Part shown: positions 36,299-44,758 of the stretch, piece by piece
Numbering within the stretch: position 1 is the stretch's first letter
Layout: each line of letters opens with the position of its first letter
Assembly (NCBI RefSeq): GCF_001570605.1
Contig: NZ_BBXG01000003.1
Coordinates: 248,001-312,000 of the forward strand
Origin: Herbidospora cretacea
GTDB taxonomy: Bacteria > Actinomycetota > Actinomycetes > Streptosporangiales > Streptosporangiaceae
DNA: 64,000 nt
Direction of reading: 5' to 3'
Translations under genes and position numbers: made by a program
Notes under the pieces: generated by a model
Seen by the model: the letters and a program-made list of their open reading frames with translations, nothing else
Told to the model about the DNA's origin: nothing
The model's database searches: none

Positions 36299-37210
36299 AT
36301 GAAGTTGAGGATCTTCACGGAGCCCCAGGAGGGCGCGACCTACGACGATCTGCTCGCGGTCGCGCAGACGGCCGAGCGGCTCGGGTTCGACGCGTTCTTC
36401 CGATCCGACCACTATCAGGCCATCAACGCGGGCGACCCCGGGCCCGGCTCCACCGACGCCTGGCTCACCCTGGCGGCGCTGGCCCGGGAGACCGCGACGA
36501 TCCGGCTGGGCACGCTCGTCACCCCCGCCACCTTCCGGTTCCCCGGGCCGCTGGCGATCAGCGTCGCGCAGGCCGACCAGATGAGCGGCGGCCGGATCGA
36601 ACTGGGCCTGGGCGCCGGGTGGTACGACGCCGAACACCGCTCCTACGGCATCCCCTTCCCGCCGGTGAAGGAGCGCTTCGACCGGCTGGAGGAGCAGCTC
36701 GCGATCATCACCGGGCTGTGGGCGGCCGAGAAGTCGTTCTCCTACGCCGGGACGCACTACCAGCTCACCGACTCCCCGGCGCTGCCCAAGCCGGTGCAGG
36801 ACCCGCTGCCGATCATCATCGGCGGCTTCGGCGCGACCCGCACGCCCAAGCTCGCCGCCACCTACGCCGCCGAGTACAACATCCCCTTCCGCTCGGTCGA
36901 CGAGGTCGGCGAGGGGTTCGCCCGGGTCCGGGCGGCCAGCGAGCTGACGGGCCGGTCGCTGATCTACTCGGTCGCCCAGACCGTCTGCGTCGGCGCCGAC
37001 GAGGCCGAGGTCTCCCGCCGGGCCGCCGCCATCGGCGAGAGCCCGGCGCAGCTCCGCTCCGGCGGCCTCGCGGGCACTCCCGAGGAGGTCGTCGACAAGA
37101 TCGGCCGGTTCGCCGAACTGGGGGCCGAGCGGGTGTACCTCCAGGTCATGGACCTGTCCGACCTCGACCACCTCGACCTGATCGCCCGCGAGGTCCTGCC
37201 CCACGTCTGA
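36299..37210 (+). CDS. LLM class F420-dependent oxidoreductase
   Basis: 303 residues with a luciferase-like (LLM) barrel: MKLRIFTEPQEG start, GFDAFFRSDHY, IRLGTLVTPATFR, ISVAQADQMSGGRIELGLGAGW and PIIIGGFGATRT. These match the F420-dependent TIGR03560-like group common in actinobacteria, which transfer hydride between F420 and diverse substrates. It is a single gene with its own promoter, diverging from the GH18-like gene. The substrate is unknown. Confidence 0.9.
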   Translation: MKLRIFTEPQEGATYDDLLAVAQTAERLGFDAFFRSDHYQAINAGDPGPGSTDAWLTLAALARETATIRLGTLVTPATFRFPGPLAISVAQADQMSGGRIELGLGAGWYDAEHRSYGIPFPPVKERFDRLEEQLAIITGLWAAEKSFSYAGTHYQLTDSPALPKPVQDPLPIIIGGFGATRTPKLAATYAAEYNIPFRSVDEVGEGFARVRAASELTGRSLIYSVAQTVCVGADEAEVSRRAAAIGESPAQLRSGGLAGTPEEVVDKIGRFAELGAERVYLQVMDLSDLDHLDLIAREVLPHV

Positions 37211-37321
37211 CCCGGCTACAGGCCCACCCTCGGTGTGCTCTGGTCGTACAGGAGAGAAGTCGGAAGTGATCTAGGGGAAACCCGGTCGCTCCCGGCATTT
37301 CGCCAGGGCACACTTCTGCCT

Positions 37322-38707
37322 GTGCTGCTGACTATCTCGACCACCCGTGCGCCGGCCACCGATCTCGGCTTCCTGCTGCACAAGCATCCCGGCCGGGTGC
37401 AGGAGTTCCCACGGGCGTTCGGGGTCGCGCACGTCTTCTATCCCGAGGCCACCGACGAGAGATGCACGGCCGCGCTGCTGCTGGAGGTCGACGCGGTACG
37501 CCTCGCGCGCACCCGCGGCAAGGCGACCCCCGAGTTCAGTCTCGGCCAGTACGTCAACGACCGCCCCTACGCCGCCTCCTCCCTGCTGTCCACCGCCATG
37601 GCCGACGTGTTCCGGACCGCCAGGTCGGGCCGCTGCAACGCGCGCCCCGAGCTGGCGGAGACCGCCATCCCGCTGGAGATCACCCTCCCCGCGCTGCCGT
37701 GCCGGGGCGGGCCCGGACTGGCCAGAAGGCTCTTCGAGCCGATGGGCTGGGACGTCACCGCCGAGCCGATCCCGCTCGACCCGGCCTTCCCCGAATGGGG
37801 AGAGTCGCGCTATGTCACCCTCACGCTGAAGGGTGAGCAACGGCTCGCGGACGCGCTCAACCACCTCTACGTCCTGCTGCCGGTCCTCGACGACGCCAAG
37901 CACTACTGGATCGCCGAGGACGAGGTCGACAAGCTCATCCGCGCGGGGGAGGGCTGGCTGGCCGCCCACCCCGACCTGACCCTGATCACGAAGCGGTTCC
38001 TCAACCGGCGGACCGCGCTGACCAGGGCCGCCTTCGCCCGGCTGGCCGAAGTGGGCGACGACGACGAGGAGACGCTGGAGCCCCCGGCCGAGGAGGAGGT
38101 CCGGGTCCCCCTCAACACGCTGCGCCGGGACGCCGTGACGGCGGCGGTCGGGGAGCTGGGGGCGCGGACCGTCATCGACCTCGGCTGCGGCTCGGGGCAG
38201 CTGATCCTGGCGCTGCTCGACGAGGGCGTACAGAAGATCACCGGGGTGGACGTCTCGGCCCACACGCTCATGATCGCCGCCCGGCGGCTCAAGCTCGACC
38301 GCATGGGCAGCCGGACCCGCGAGCGCGTGGAGCTCTTCCAGGGCTCGGTCACCTACACCGACGCCCGGTTCGCCGGATATGACGCCGCCGTCCTGATGGA
38401 GGTCGTCGAGCACCTCGACCCGCCCCGCCTCCCGGCCATGGAACGGGTCGTCTTCGGCACCGCCCAGCCCCGGCACGTGCTGGTCACCACCCCCAACGCC
38501 GAGTACAACCCGCGCTACGAGAACCTGACCGGCCTGCGCCACCCCGACCACCGCTTCGAGTGGACCCGCGCCGAGTTCCGCGCCTGGGCGGACGGCGTCG
38601 CCGGACGGTACGGCTACGACGTGGAGTTCCGCCCCGTCGGCGACGACGACCCCGAGGTCGGCCCGCCCACCCAGATGGCCGTCTTCACGAAGGAGACCCA
38701 GGCATGA
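37322..38707 (+). CDS. 3'-terminal RNA ribose 2'-O-methyltransferase Hen1
   Basis: 461 residues from GTG 37322, where the conserved start (M)LLTISTTRAPATDLG begins. The N-terminal half (about 1-230) is the ligase-activating domain of bacterial Hen1; the C-terminal half is the methyltransferase with VIDLGCGSGQL for SAM and EVVEHL plus downstream His residues for Mn2+ coordination. It methylates the 2'-OH at the 3' end of a cleaved RNA before sealing, so the repaired site resists a second cut. It is coupled to pnkp by an ATGA overlap. Confidence 0.95.
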   Translation: MLLTISTTRAPATDLGFLLHKHPGRVQEFPRAFGVAHVFYPEATDERCTAALLLEVDAVRLARTRGKATPEFSLGQYVNDRPYAASSLLSTAMADVFRTARSGRCNARPELAETAIPLEITLPALPCRGGPGLARRLFEPMGWDVTAEPIPLDPAFPEWGESRYVTLTLKGEQRLADALNHLYVLLPVLDDAKHYWIAEDEVDKLIRAGEGWLAAHPDLTLITKRFLNRRTALTRAAFARLAEVGDDDEETLEPPAEEEVRVPLNTLRRDAVTAAVGELGARTVIDLGCGSGQLILALLDEGVQKITGVDVSAHTLMIAARRLKLDRMGSRTRERVELFQGSVTYTDARFAGYDAAVLMEVVEHLDPPRLPAMERVVFGTAQPRHVLVTTPNAEYNPRYENLTGLRHPDHRFEWTRAEFRAWADGVAGRYGYDVEFRPVGDDDPEVGPPTQMAVFTKETQA

Positions 38708-41163
38708 CCGAGATCAGCGTTCCGGCCCTGTCGCTGGTCGTGCTCGTCGGGGTGTCCGGCAGCGGCAAGTCGACGTTCGCCGCCAAGCACTTCAAGCCCA
38801 CCCAGGTCGTCTCCTCCGACTACTGCCGGGGCCTGGTCGCCGACGACGAGAACGACCAGTCGGCCACGCCTGAGGCCTTCGACCTGCTGCACCACATCGT
38901 CGGCGTGCGCCTGCGGCGCGGCCTGCTGACCGTGGTCGACGCGACCAACGTCCAGTGGAAGGCCCGGCAGTCGCTCATCGCCCTGGCCAAGAGCCACGAC
39001 GTGCTGTGCGACGCGATCGTGCTCGACGTGCCCGAGGAGGTGGCGGTGGCCCGCAACGCCTTCCGGCCCGACCGCGACTTCGGCGCCCACGTCATCCGCA
39101 GGCAGCGCAATGACCTGCGGCAGTCGCTGTCGAAGATCTCCCGCGACGGGTTCCGCCGCGTCCACGTGCTGCGCGGCGACGACATCGAGAACGCCGTGAT
39201 CGGCTACGAGAGGGCGTGGACCGACAGGACCGACCTGACCGGCCCGTTCGACGTCATCGGCGACGTGCACGGCTGCGCCTCCGAGTTGGAGACCCTGCTG
39301 GCCAGGCTCGGCTACGACGACGGCGTCCACCCGGAGAACCGGACGGCCGTGTTCGTCGGCGACCTCGTCGACCGGGGCCCCGACAGCCCGGCGGTGCTGC
39401 GCCGGGTCATGGGCATGGTCGAGCGCGGCACCGCGCTGTGCGTCTCGGGCAACCACGAGCAGAAGCTGGTGCGCGCCCTCAACGGCCGCAAGGTCCGGGT
39501 CGCCCACGGCCTGGAGAAGTCGCTGGAGCAGTTCGCGCTCGAAGACGAGGCGTTCACCCAGCGGGCCAGGGCCTTCATGGACGGCCTGATCAGCCACTAC
39601 CGGCTCGACGGCGGCAGGCTCGTCGTCGCGCACGCCGGTCTCAAGGAGGCATACCACGGCCGCGCCTCGGGCCGGGTCAGGTCGTTCGCCCTCTACGGCG
39701 ACACCACCGGCGAGACCGACGAATACGGCCTCCCGGTCCGCTACCCCTGGGCCGAGCAGTACCGGGGCAAGGCCATGGTCGTGTACGGCCACACCCCCAC
39801 CACCCACGCCGAATGGGTCAACAACACGATCTGCCTGGACACCGGCGTCGTCTTCGGCGGACGCCTGACCGCCCTGCGCTACCCGGAGAAGGAGATCGTC
39901 TCGGTCCCGGCCGAGCGGGTCTGGTACGAGCCGGCCCGCCCGCTGACCTCGCGGGGCCGCGAGCCCGACGTCCTGGACATCGGCGACGTCACCGGCGACC
40001 GCTACGTCGAGACCTCGACCGGCACGGTCAAGATCCGGGAGGAGAACGCCACCGCCGCCCTGGAGATCATGAGCCGGTTCGCGGTCGACCCGCGCTGGCT
40101 GGTCTACCTGCCGCCGACGATGGCCCCGCCGGAGACGTCCAGGAGGGACGGTCACCTCGAACACCCCGACGAGGCGTTCGCCGAGTTCGCCGCCGCCGGG
40201 GTGAAACGGGTCGTGTGCGAGGAGAAGCACATGGGCTCGCGCGCGGTCGCCGTGCTGGCCAGGACGCCGGAGGAGGCGCTCGCGAAGTTCGGGATCGAGG
40301 GCCTCGGCACGGTCTTCACCCGCACCGGCCGCCCGTTCTTCGGCGAGAGGCAGGAGGAGTTCGTCCACGCGCTCCGCGAGGCCTTCGACCCGCTCTTCGC
40401 CACGCTCGACACCCCGTGGCTGGTGCTCGACGGCGAGCTGCTGCCCTGGTCGGCCAAGGCCGGCGACCTGATCCGCAGCCAGTACGCCTCGGTCGGCGCC
40501 GCCGCCTCGGCCGCGCTGCCGGTCGCGGTGGCGGCACTGGAAGCGGCGGCCGGGCGCGGTCTGGATGTGGGTTCGATACTGGACCGCACCCGGCGCCGCC
40601 ACGCCAACGCTGCCCGGTTCCGCGAGGCCTATGCCCGTTACTGCGGGCCCGTTTCCGGTATTTCCGGTCTGCGTTTCGCGCCGTTCCAGATCCTCGCCTG
40701 CGCCGAGGGCGCCACCGCCGTGACCCGATCCCACGATTGGCACCTCGATCACCTGGCCGCGATCGGGCATCCGCTGATCGCGGCCACCCGGCACACCTAC
40801 GTCGACCTGGACGACGACGACCAGCGCGCCGCGGCGACCCGCTGGTGGACCGGCCTGACCGCCGCAGGAGGCGAGGGGATGGTCGTCAAACCGGTCGCCC
40901 CGGCCGGTAACAGGGTGCAGCCCGGGATCAAGGTGCGCGGACCCGAATACCTGCGCATCATCTACGGCCCCGACTACCTGGAATCGCTCGACGACCTGCG
41001 CAGACGTTTCCTCGGACGGAAGCGGTCGCTGGCGCTGCGGGAGCATAGCCTGGGAGTCGAGGCGCTCTCGCGACTGGCGGCCGGCGAGCCGCTCCACCGC
41101 GTCCACGAGGCGGTCTTCTCCGTGCTCGCTCTGGAGTGTGAGCCGGTCGACCCCAGGTTGTGA
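38704..41163 (+). CDS. Polynucleotide kinase-phosphatase (RNA repair enzyme Pnkp)
   Basis: 819 residues in three modules: an N-terminal 5'-kinase (Walker A GVSGSGKST at residues 16-24), a central metallophosphatase (FDVIGDVHG, GDLVDRGPDSP and SGNHEQK) and a C-terminal ligase-like adenylyltransferase with the motif I lysine in EKHMGSRA. The triplet heals and seals broken RNA together with Hen1, which activates the ligase. Cytoplasmic. The known role is repair of tRNAs cut by ribotoxins, so the pair acts against invasion or toxin damage. Slightly shorter than the 870-residue clostridial enzyme. Confidence 0.96.
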   Translation: MTEISVPALSLVVLVGVSGSGKSTFAAKHFKPTQVVSSDYCRGLVADDENDQSATPEAFDLLHHIVGVRLRRGLLTVVDATNVQWKARQSLIALAKSHDVLCDAIVLDVPEEVAVARNAFRPDRDFGAHVIRRQRNDLRQSLSKISRDGFRRVHVLRGDDIENAVIGYERAWTDRTDLTGPFDVIGDVHGCASELETLLARLGYDDGVHPENRTAVFVGDLVDRGPDSPAVLRRVMGMVERGTALCVSGNHEQKLVRALNGRKVRVAHGLEKSLEQFALEDEAFTQRARAFMDGLISHYRLDGGRLVVAHAGLKEAYHGRASGRVRSFALYGDTTGETDEYGLPVRYPWAEQYRGKAMVVYGHTPTTHAEWVNNTICLDTGVVFGGRLTALRYPEKEIVSVPAERVWYEPARPLTSRGREPDVLDIGDVTGDRYVETSTGTVKIREENATAALEIMSRFAVDPRWLVYLPPTMAPPETSRRDGHLEHPDEAFAEFAAAGVKRVVCEEKHMGSRAVAVLARTPEEALAKFGIEGLGTVFTRTGRPFFGERQEEFVHALREAFDPLFATLDTPWLVLDGELLPWSAKAGDLIRSQYASVGAAASAALPVAVAALEAAAGRGLDVGSILDRTRRRHANAARFREAYARYCGPVSGISGLRFAPFQILACAEGATAVTRSHDWHLDHLAAIGHPLIAATRHTYVDLDDDDQRAAATRWWTGLTAAGGEGMVVKPVAPAGNRVQPGIKVRGPEYLRIIYGPDYLESLDDLRRRFLGRKRSLALREHSLGVEALSRLAAGEPLHRVHEAVFSVLALECEPVDPRL

Positions 41164-41260
41164 GCGGGGTTTCACCGGAGCGACACCAACGTCACCCCCA
41201 GGGTCACTACGGAAGGCCTAACATCGGGGCAGACGACAGAGCGTGAAGTTGCGATCACTC

Positions 41261-41389
41261 ATGAATATACGTGGAACGCGAAAACCCTGGTTTCACCTGC
41301 GTCATGACTGGCAGGACACCGAGCGCATCGGCAATGTCGTGGTGCAGCACTGCACCGTGTGCCTGAAAAGTCGCGTCCGCATCCGGTAA
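41261..41389 (+). CDS. Possible small protein (42 residues)
   Basis: A 42-residue frame starts at ATG 41261 and reads MNIRGTRKPWFHLRHDWQ, then a CTVC pair and a basic tail. The His/Trp/Cys pattern resembles small zinc-binding-like proteins found in actinobacterial genomes. The upstream sequence has only a weak ribosome site (GTGAAGTT), and the local GC is low for this genome. It lies in the 282-base spacer between pnkp and the sugar transporter. Real but uncertain. Confidence 0.45.
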   Translation: MNIRGTRKPWFHLRHDWQDTERIGNVVVQHCTVCLKSRVRIR

Positions 41390-41392
41390 TGA

Positions 41393-41443
41393 CCCCTTAG
41401 TGTAGCCGTGGCGCTACTTGTCGTGATTGAGGGCACTAAGGGG
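41393..41443 (+). promoter_or_regulatory. Inverted repeat that includes the ribosome binding site of the sugar transporter gene
   Basis: Arms CCCCTTAGTG (41393-41402) and CACTAAGGGG (41434-41443) are a perfect 10-bp match with 31 bases between. The second arm ends two bases before the ATG and contains the AAGGGG ribosome site. It could be an operator (two half sites) or an RNA hairpin that hides the site. Confidence 0.6.
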
Positions 41444-41445
41444 AC

Positions 41446-42855
41446 ATGGGGGGTCCAGCGGTAGCCGCGCACCGGCAGGAGCGTCTCGGCTATGTCACGT
41501 TCATCGCGGCCGCCGGCGCCATCGGTGGCTTCCTGTTCGGCTACGACAGCGCGGTGATCAACGGCGCGGTCGTGGGCATCCAGCGTCACTTCAACGTGGG
41601 CCCGTTCACCATCGGCGTCGTGGTGGCCATCGCGCTGCTCGGGTCGGCCGTCGGCGCCTGGTTCGCCGGGACCCTCGCCGACCGGTGGGGCCGCACCAAG
41701 ACCATGCGGCTGGCCGCGCTCATCTTCGCGGTCAGCTCCGTCGGGCAGGCGCTGCCGTTCGCGATCTGGGACCTGGCGTTCTGGCGGGTGCTGGCCGGCG
41801 CCGCGATCGGGATGGCCTCGGTCCTCGGGCCCGCCTACATCGCCGAGGTCGCCCCGCCCGCCTATAGGGGGCGGCTCGGGTCGTTCCAGCAGCTCGCGAT
41901 CGTGCTCGGCATCGCCGTCTCCCAGCTGGTGAACTTCGCCATCAACCTGTGGGCGGGCGGCGAGGTCAACAACACCCTCGGGCCCCTGCAGGCCTGGCAG
42001 TGGATGCTCGGCGCCTGCCTGGTGCCCGCTCTGATCTTCCTCGTCTTCGCCAGCGTCATCCCCGAGTCGCCCCGCTTCCTGGTCTCGGTCGGGCGCGACC
42101 GGCAGGCCCGCGAGGTGCTGCGCGACATCGAGGGGGAGCACGTCGACCTCGACGCCCGGGTGGCGGAGATCAGGAGCGTGCTGCTCACCCGCCGCCGCCC
42201 CCGCTTCAGCGACCTGGGGGGGCCACGCCTCGGGCTGCTGCCGATCGTGTGGACCGGGGTCATCCTGTCGGTCTTCCAGCAGTTCGTCGGCATCAACGTG
42301 ATCTTCTACTACTCGTCGGTGCTCTGGCAGTCGGTCGGCATCAACCAGTCCGACTCGCTGCTCATCAGCTTCTCCAGCGCGATCATCAACATCGTCGGCA
42401 CGTTCATCGCCATGGCCCTGGTCGACAAGGTCGGCCGCCGCCCGCTGCTGCTGGTCGGGTCGGCCGGCATGGCGATCGCGCTGGCGGTGGCGTCGTGGTC
42501 GTTCAGCTACAGCTTCAGCGTCAACGGGGTCGTGCAGCTCCCGGTCGTGCAGGGCGCCGCCGCGCTGATCGCGGCCAACGCGTTCGTGCTGTTCTTCGCG
42601 CTGTCGTGGGGGGTCATCGTCTGGGTGCTGCTCGGCGAGATGTTCCCCGGCCGGATCAGGGCGGCGGCCCTGTCGGTGGCGGCGTCGGCGCAGTGGCTGG
42701 CCAACTGGCTGATCACCGTGACGTTCCCGCCGCTGGCCGACTGGAACCTGGCGCTCACCTACCTCTTCTACGCCGTGTTCGCCGCCCTGTCGTACCTGTT
42801 CGTGGTCTTCATCGTGACCGAGACGAAGGGCCGAACGCTGGAGGAGATGGGTTAG
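41446..42855 (+). CDS. Sugar porter family MFS transporter
   Basis: 469 residues with twelve membrane segments. Signatures of the sugar porter family: FLFGYDSAVINGAV in helix 1, LADRWGRTKTM, PESPRFLVSVGR after helix 6, QQFVGINVIFYYSS in helix 7 and DKVGRRPLL. It is probably a proton symporter for a hexose, pentose or inositol. The 3' end overlaps the convergent DUF6879 gene by 47 bases. Expression may be controlled by the inverted repeat in its leader. Confidence 0.94.
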   Translation: MGGPAVAAHRQERLGYVTFIAAAGAIGGFLFGYDSAVINGAVVGIQRHFNVGPFTIGVVVAIALLGSAVGAWFAGTLADRWGRTKTMRLAALIFAVSSVGQALPFAIWDLAFWRVLAGAAIGMASVLGPAYIAEVAPPAYRGRLGSFQQLAIVLGIAVSQLVNFAINLWAGGEVNNTLGPLQAWQWMLGACLVPALIFLVFASVIPESPRFLVSVGRDRQAREVLRDIEGEHVDLDARVAEIRSVLLTRRRPRFSDLGGPRLGLLPIVWTGVILSVFQQFVGINVIFYYSSVLWQSVGINQSDSLLISFSSAIINIVGTFIAMALVDKVGRRPLLLVGSAGMAIALAVASWSFSYSFSVNGVVQLPVVQGAAALIAANAFVLFFALSWGVIVWVLLGEMFPGRIRAAALSVAASAQWLANWLITVTFPPLADWNLALTYLFYAVFAALSYLFVVFIVTETKGRTLEEMG

Positions 42856-43414
42856 CCGCCAGCCACCCGGTCAGGTCTTCGGCCTGGTCGTAGAGGCTCT
42901 CCAGGTCCGACAGGCAGGTCGCGATGACGTCCTTCTGGACGATCCGCCGCCCTCCGACGTGGGCGCCGATGTCGTCGTAGAGGACCTCGTACATCAGCTC
43001 GCGGGACAGGATCAGGATCTCCGGGAGCGGCCCGTGGCGCTCCAGGTGCCGCACCGCCGCGACGTCCAGCACGCGGGTGCGCTCGCCGACCCCCGCCCGC
43101 GCCCTGAGCACCTGAAACTCCCATTGCAGGTACGCCGACAGCGGCTGCTCGGCGATCCGCAGCCGCCGCAGCTCCACCGAGTCGACCACGTCGGCGGCGA
43201 TCTCCCCGGCCGACTCCTCGATGAGCTTCATGGCCCCGTTCCAGTCGCCGTCGGCCCAGGCCACCCAGCTCGGACTGTAGGGCTCATGAAAGTGCTGCGC
43301 CCGTTCGAGCTTCCACAGCACCCCCTCCATCTCCCGGTAGACGCCGTAGAACTCGGTCGTGTACGCCTGCCGGTCGAGCACGACCCCGGGGGCGCCCTGC
43401 ACGATCTCCCGCAC
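42809..43414 (-). CDS. DUF6879 family protein
   Basis: 201 residues from GTG 43414, which has a strong GGAGG site five bases upstream. It shows the DUF6879 pattern: VLWKLERAQHFHEPYSPSW, then GDWNGAMKLIEE, and a C-terminal part with acidic clusters near CLSDLESLYDQAEDL. The family is common in actinobacteria, often next to helix-turn-helix regulators, and has no assigned function. Here it is the last of five codirectional genes, right after the ThiF/peptide pair, and may be part of that locus. Overlaps the convergent sugar transporter by 47 bases. Confidence 0.85.
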   Translation of the reverse strand: MREIVQGAPGVVLDRQAYTTEFYGVYREMEGVLWKLERAQHFHEPYSPSWVAWADGDWNGAMKLIEESAGEIAADVVDSVELRRLRIAEQPLSAYLQWEFQVLRARAGVGERTRVLDVAAVRHLERHGPLPEILILSRELMYEVLYDDIGAHVGGRRIVQKDVIATCLSDLESLYDQAEDLTGWLAANPSPPAFGPSSRSR

Positions 43415-43473
43415 TCATCCTCCATCGGCCGGGTCGGCGATCCGCGCCTCTCGCCGGCCCGCGTTGGTGGTGG

Positions 43474-43587
43474 TCAGTTCCCGTACGAATTGCTGCAGAC
43501 AGCGGTCTCGTTGTGCCCCAGGCGGCGAATGGTGATCTGCCGTCTGACGGGCGTAGTGGGTGTTGTGTCGTTTTGCGACTGCTTCAT
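43474..43587 (-). CDS. Short peptide (37 residues) with C-terminal Asn, candidate precursor for the adjacent ThiF enzyme
   Basis: Starts MKQSQNDTTP at ATG 43587 and ends CSNSYGN. GGAAGG lies about eight bases before the start, a strong site. The N-part is polar; the middle is basic (VRRQITIRRLGHN); the core-like end contains Cys, Ser, Tyr and a terminal Asn. It lies 62 bases after the ThiF stop. MccA precursors of microcin C-type pathways end in Asn, the residue that MccB modifies, so this looks like a substrate for the neighbouring enzyme. There is no proof of modification; it could also be a non-ribosomally unrelated small protein. Confidence 0.65.
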   Translation of the reverse strand: MKQSQNDTTPTTPVRRQITIRRLGHNETAVCSNSYGN

Positions 43588-43648
43588 CCCATTACCTTCC
43601 GTCCCGGTTCCCCGACACGAGGTGATCGTAAGGCGATCGTCCCGGGCG

Positions 43649-44734
43649 TCAAGGCCCAAAGCAGGTCGCGCATCCCGGGCGGGCCGGGTGGCGGGCGTAG
43701 ACGTGGTGGTCGGGCGAGAGCAGGTTCACGCCGTGGACGTATCCCGGCGGCACCTCCGGCACGCCCGTGACCAGCGAGATGATCGCCTGCGCCACCAGAT
43801 GGCCGGAGATCCCGGCCGAGGCGCCGGTCACGCCGGGGCCGCCGCCCAGATCGGGGACGCCGCCCTCGGCCCGCCGGGTCTGCTCGGCCGCCGCGACGCA
43901 TTCGTAACAGGCGCCGTTGGGCGGGTCGAAGACGCCGACGGTGACGAGAGGGCCGTTGTAGCCGCCGCCCGCCCACGGCACCCCCGCCGCCGCGCAGGCG
44001 CGGCTGGCCCAGACGCGGATGCCCTCACCCCTGGGCTCGTCGGCGCAGAGGGCGAGGGCGTCGTAACCGCGCACGAGCGAGCGCAGGTCGGCCTCGCAGG
44101 TGACGCGGTGGCGGGCCGAGGTGACCACGATGTCGCTGTTGATCCGGCTCAGCCGGGCCTGGGCCAGCGCCGCCTTCGGCCGGCCGACATCGGCCTCGCT
44201 GTAGAGGAGCTGGCGGTTCAGGTTGGACAGTTCGACCAGGTCGGGGTCGACGCAGTGGAGCCGGCCGACCCCGATCGCGGCCAGCGACCAGGCGGCGTGG
44301 CTGCCGGTGCCGCCGAGGCCCACCACGACCACCCGGGCCTGCTTGAGCGCGAGCTGGGTCTCCCACGCGCTGTGGCCGGGAACCAGGTCGACGCCCCGGA
44401 AGAAGGCCTGGTTGCGGCTGTAGCGGTCGAGTTCGCGGGCGGTCAGCCCGCGCGGCGGGGGAGCGGCGGCGGCCTCCTCCAGGTAGCCGGAGGCGAGCAG
44501 GTCGTCGACGACGCCGCGCGCCTCGGCCGCGCCGAGCCCGGGGAACATCAGGACCAGGCGGGCGGCCACCTCCTGCGGGCCGCGCCGGCCGTCGAGCAGG
44601 CACAGCGCCGCCCAGACCCATCCCCCGGGATCGTCGATCTCGGCGGCGAGACCGTAGATCTCGCCGCCGATGCGCACGGTGCCGTCCATGGTGCGGAACG
44701 GGCGGTGCTCCGCCTTGACCCGCGGGAACCGCAC
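43649..44734 (-). CDS. ThiF/E1-like adenylating enzyme with N-terminal RRE-like domain (MccB-like)
   Basis: 361 residues from GTG 44734, with GGGGGAGG five to six bases upstream. Residues about 18-88 form a PqqD/RRE-like winged helix (IGGEIYGL to LLASGYLEE), a peptide-binding domain in RiPP pathways. Then comes the ThiF core: RYSRNQAFF, nucleotide loop GLGGTGS (139-145), Asp163, NLNRQ (171-175) and a zinc tetrad CYEC (276-279) with CATC (355-358). This order and length are those of MccB, which attaches a nucleotide to the C-terminal Asn of a peptide. The peptide gene ending in Asn lies 62 bases downstream. Confidence 0.88.
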   Translation of the reverse strand: MRFPRVKAEHRPFRTMDGTVRIGGEIYGLAAEIDDPGGWVWAALCLLDGRRGPQEVAARLVLMFPGLGAAEARGVVDDLLASGYLEEAAAAPPPRGLTARELDRYSRNQAFFRGVDLVPGHSAWETQLALKQARVVVVGLGGTGSHAAWSLAAIGVGRLHCVDPDLVELSNLNRQLLYSEADVGRPKAALAQARLSRINSDIVVTSARHRVTCEADLRSLVRGYDALALCADEPRGEGIRVWASRACAAAGVPWAGGGYNGPLVTVGVFDPPNGACYECVAAAEQTRRAEGGVPDLGGGPGVTGASAGISGHLVAQAIISLVTGVPEVPPGYVHGVNLLSPDHHVYARHPARPGCATCFGP

Positions 44735-44758
44735 TCTCGCCTCCCCCGGGGTGCAGCC

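Noticed and set aside
41446-42855. The sugar-porter MFS protein as exporter for the ThiF peptide product
   Set aside because: It is on the opposite strand and carries clear sugar porter motifs, so it is more likely a nutrient importer.
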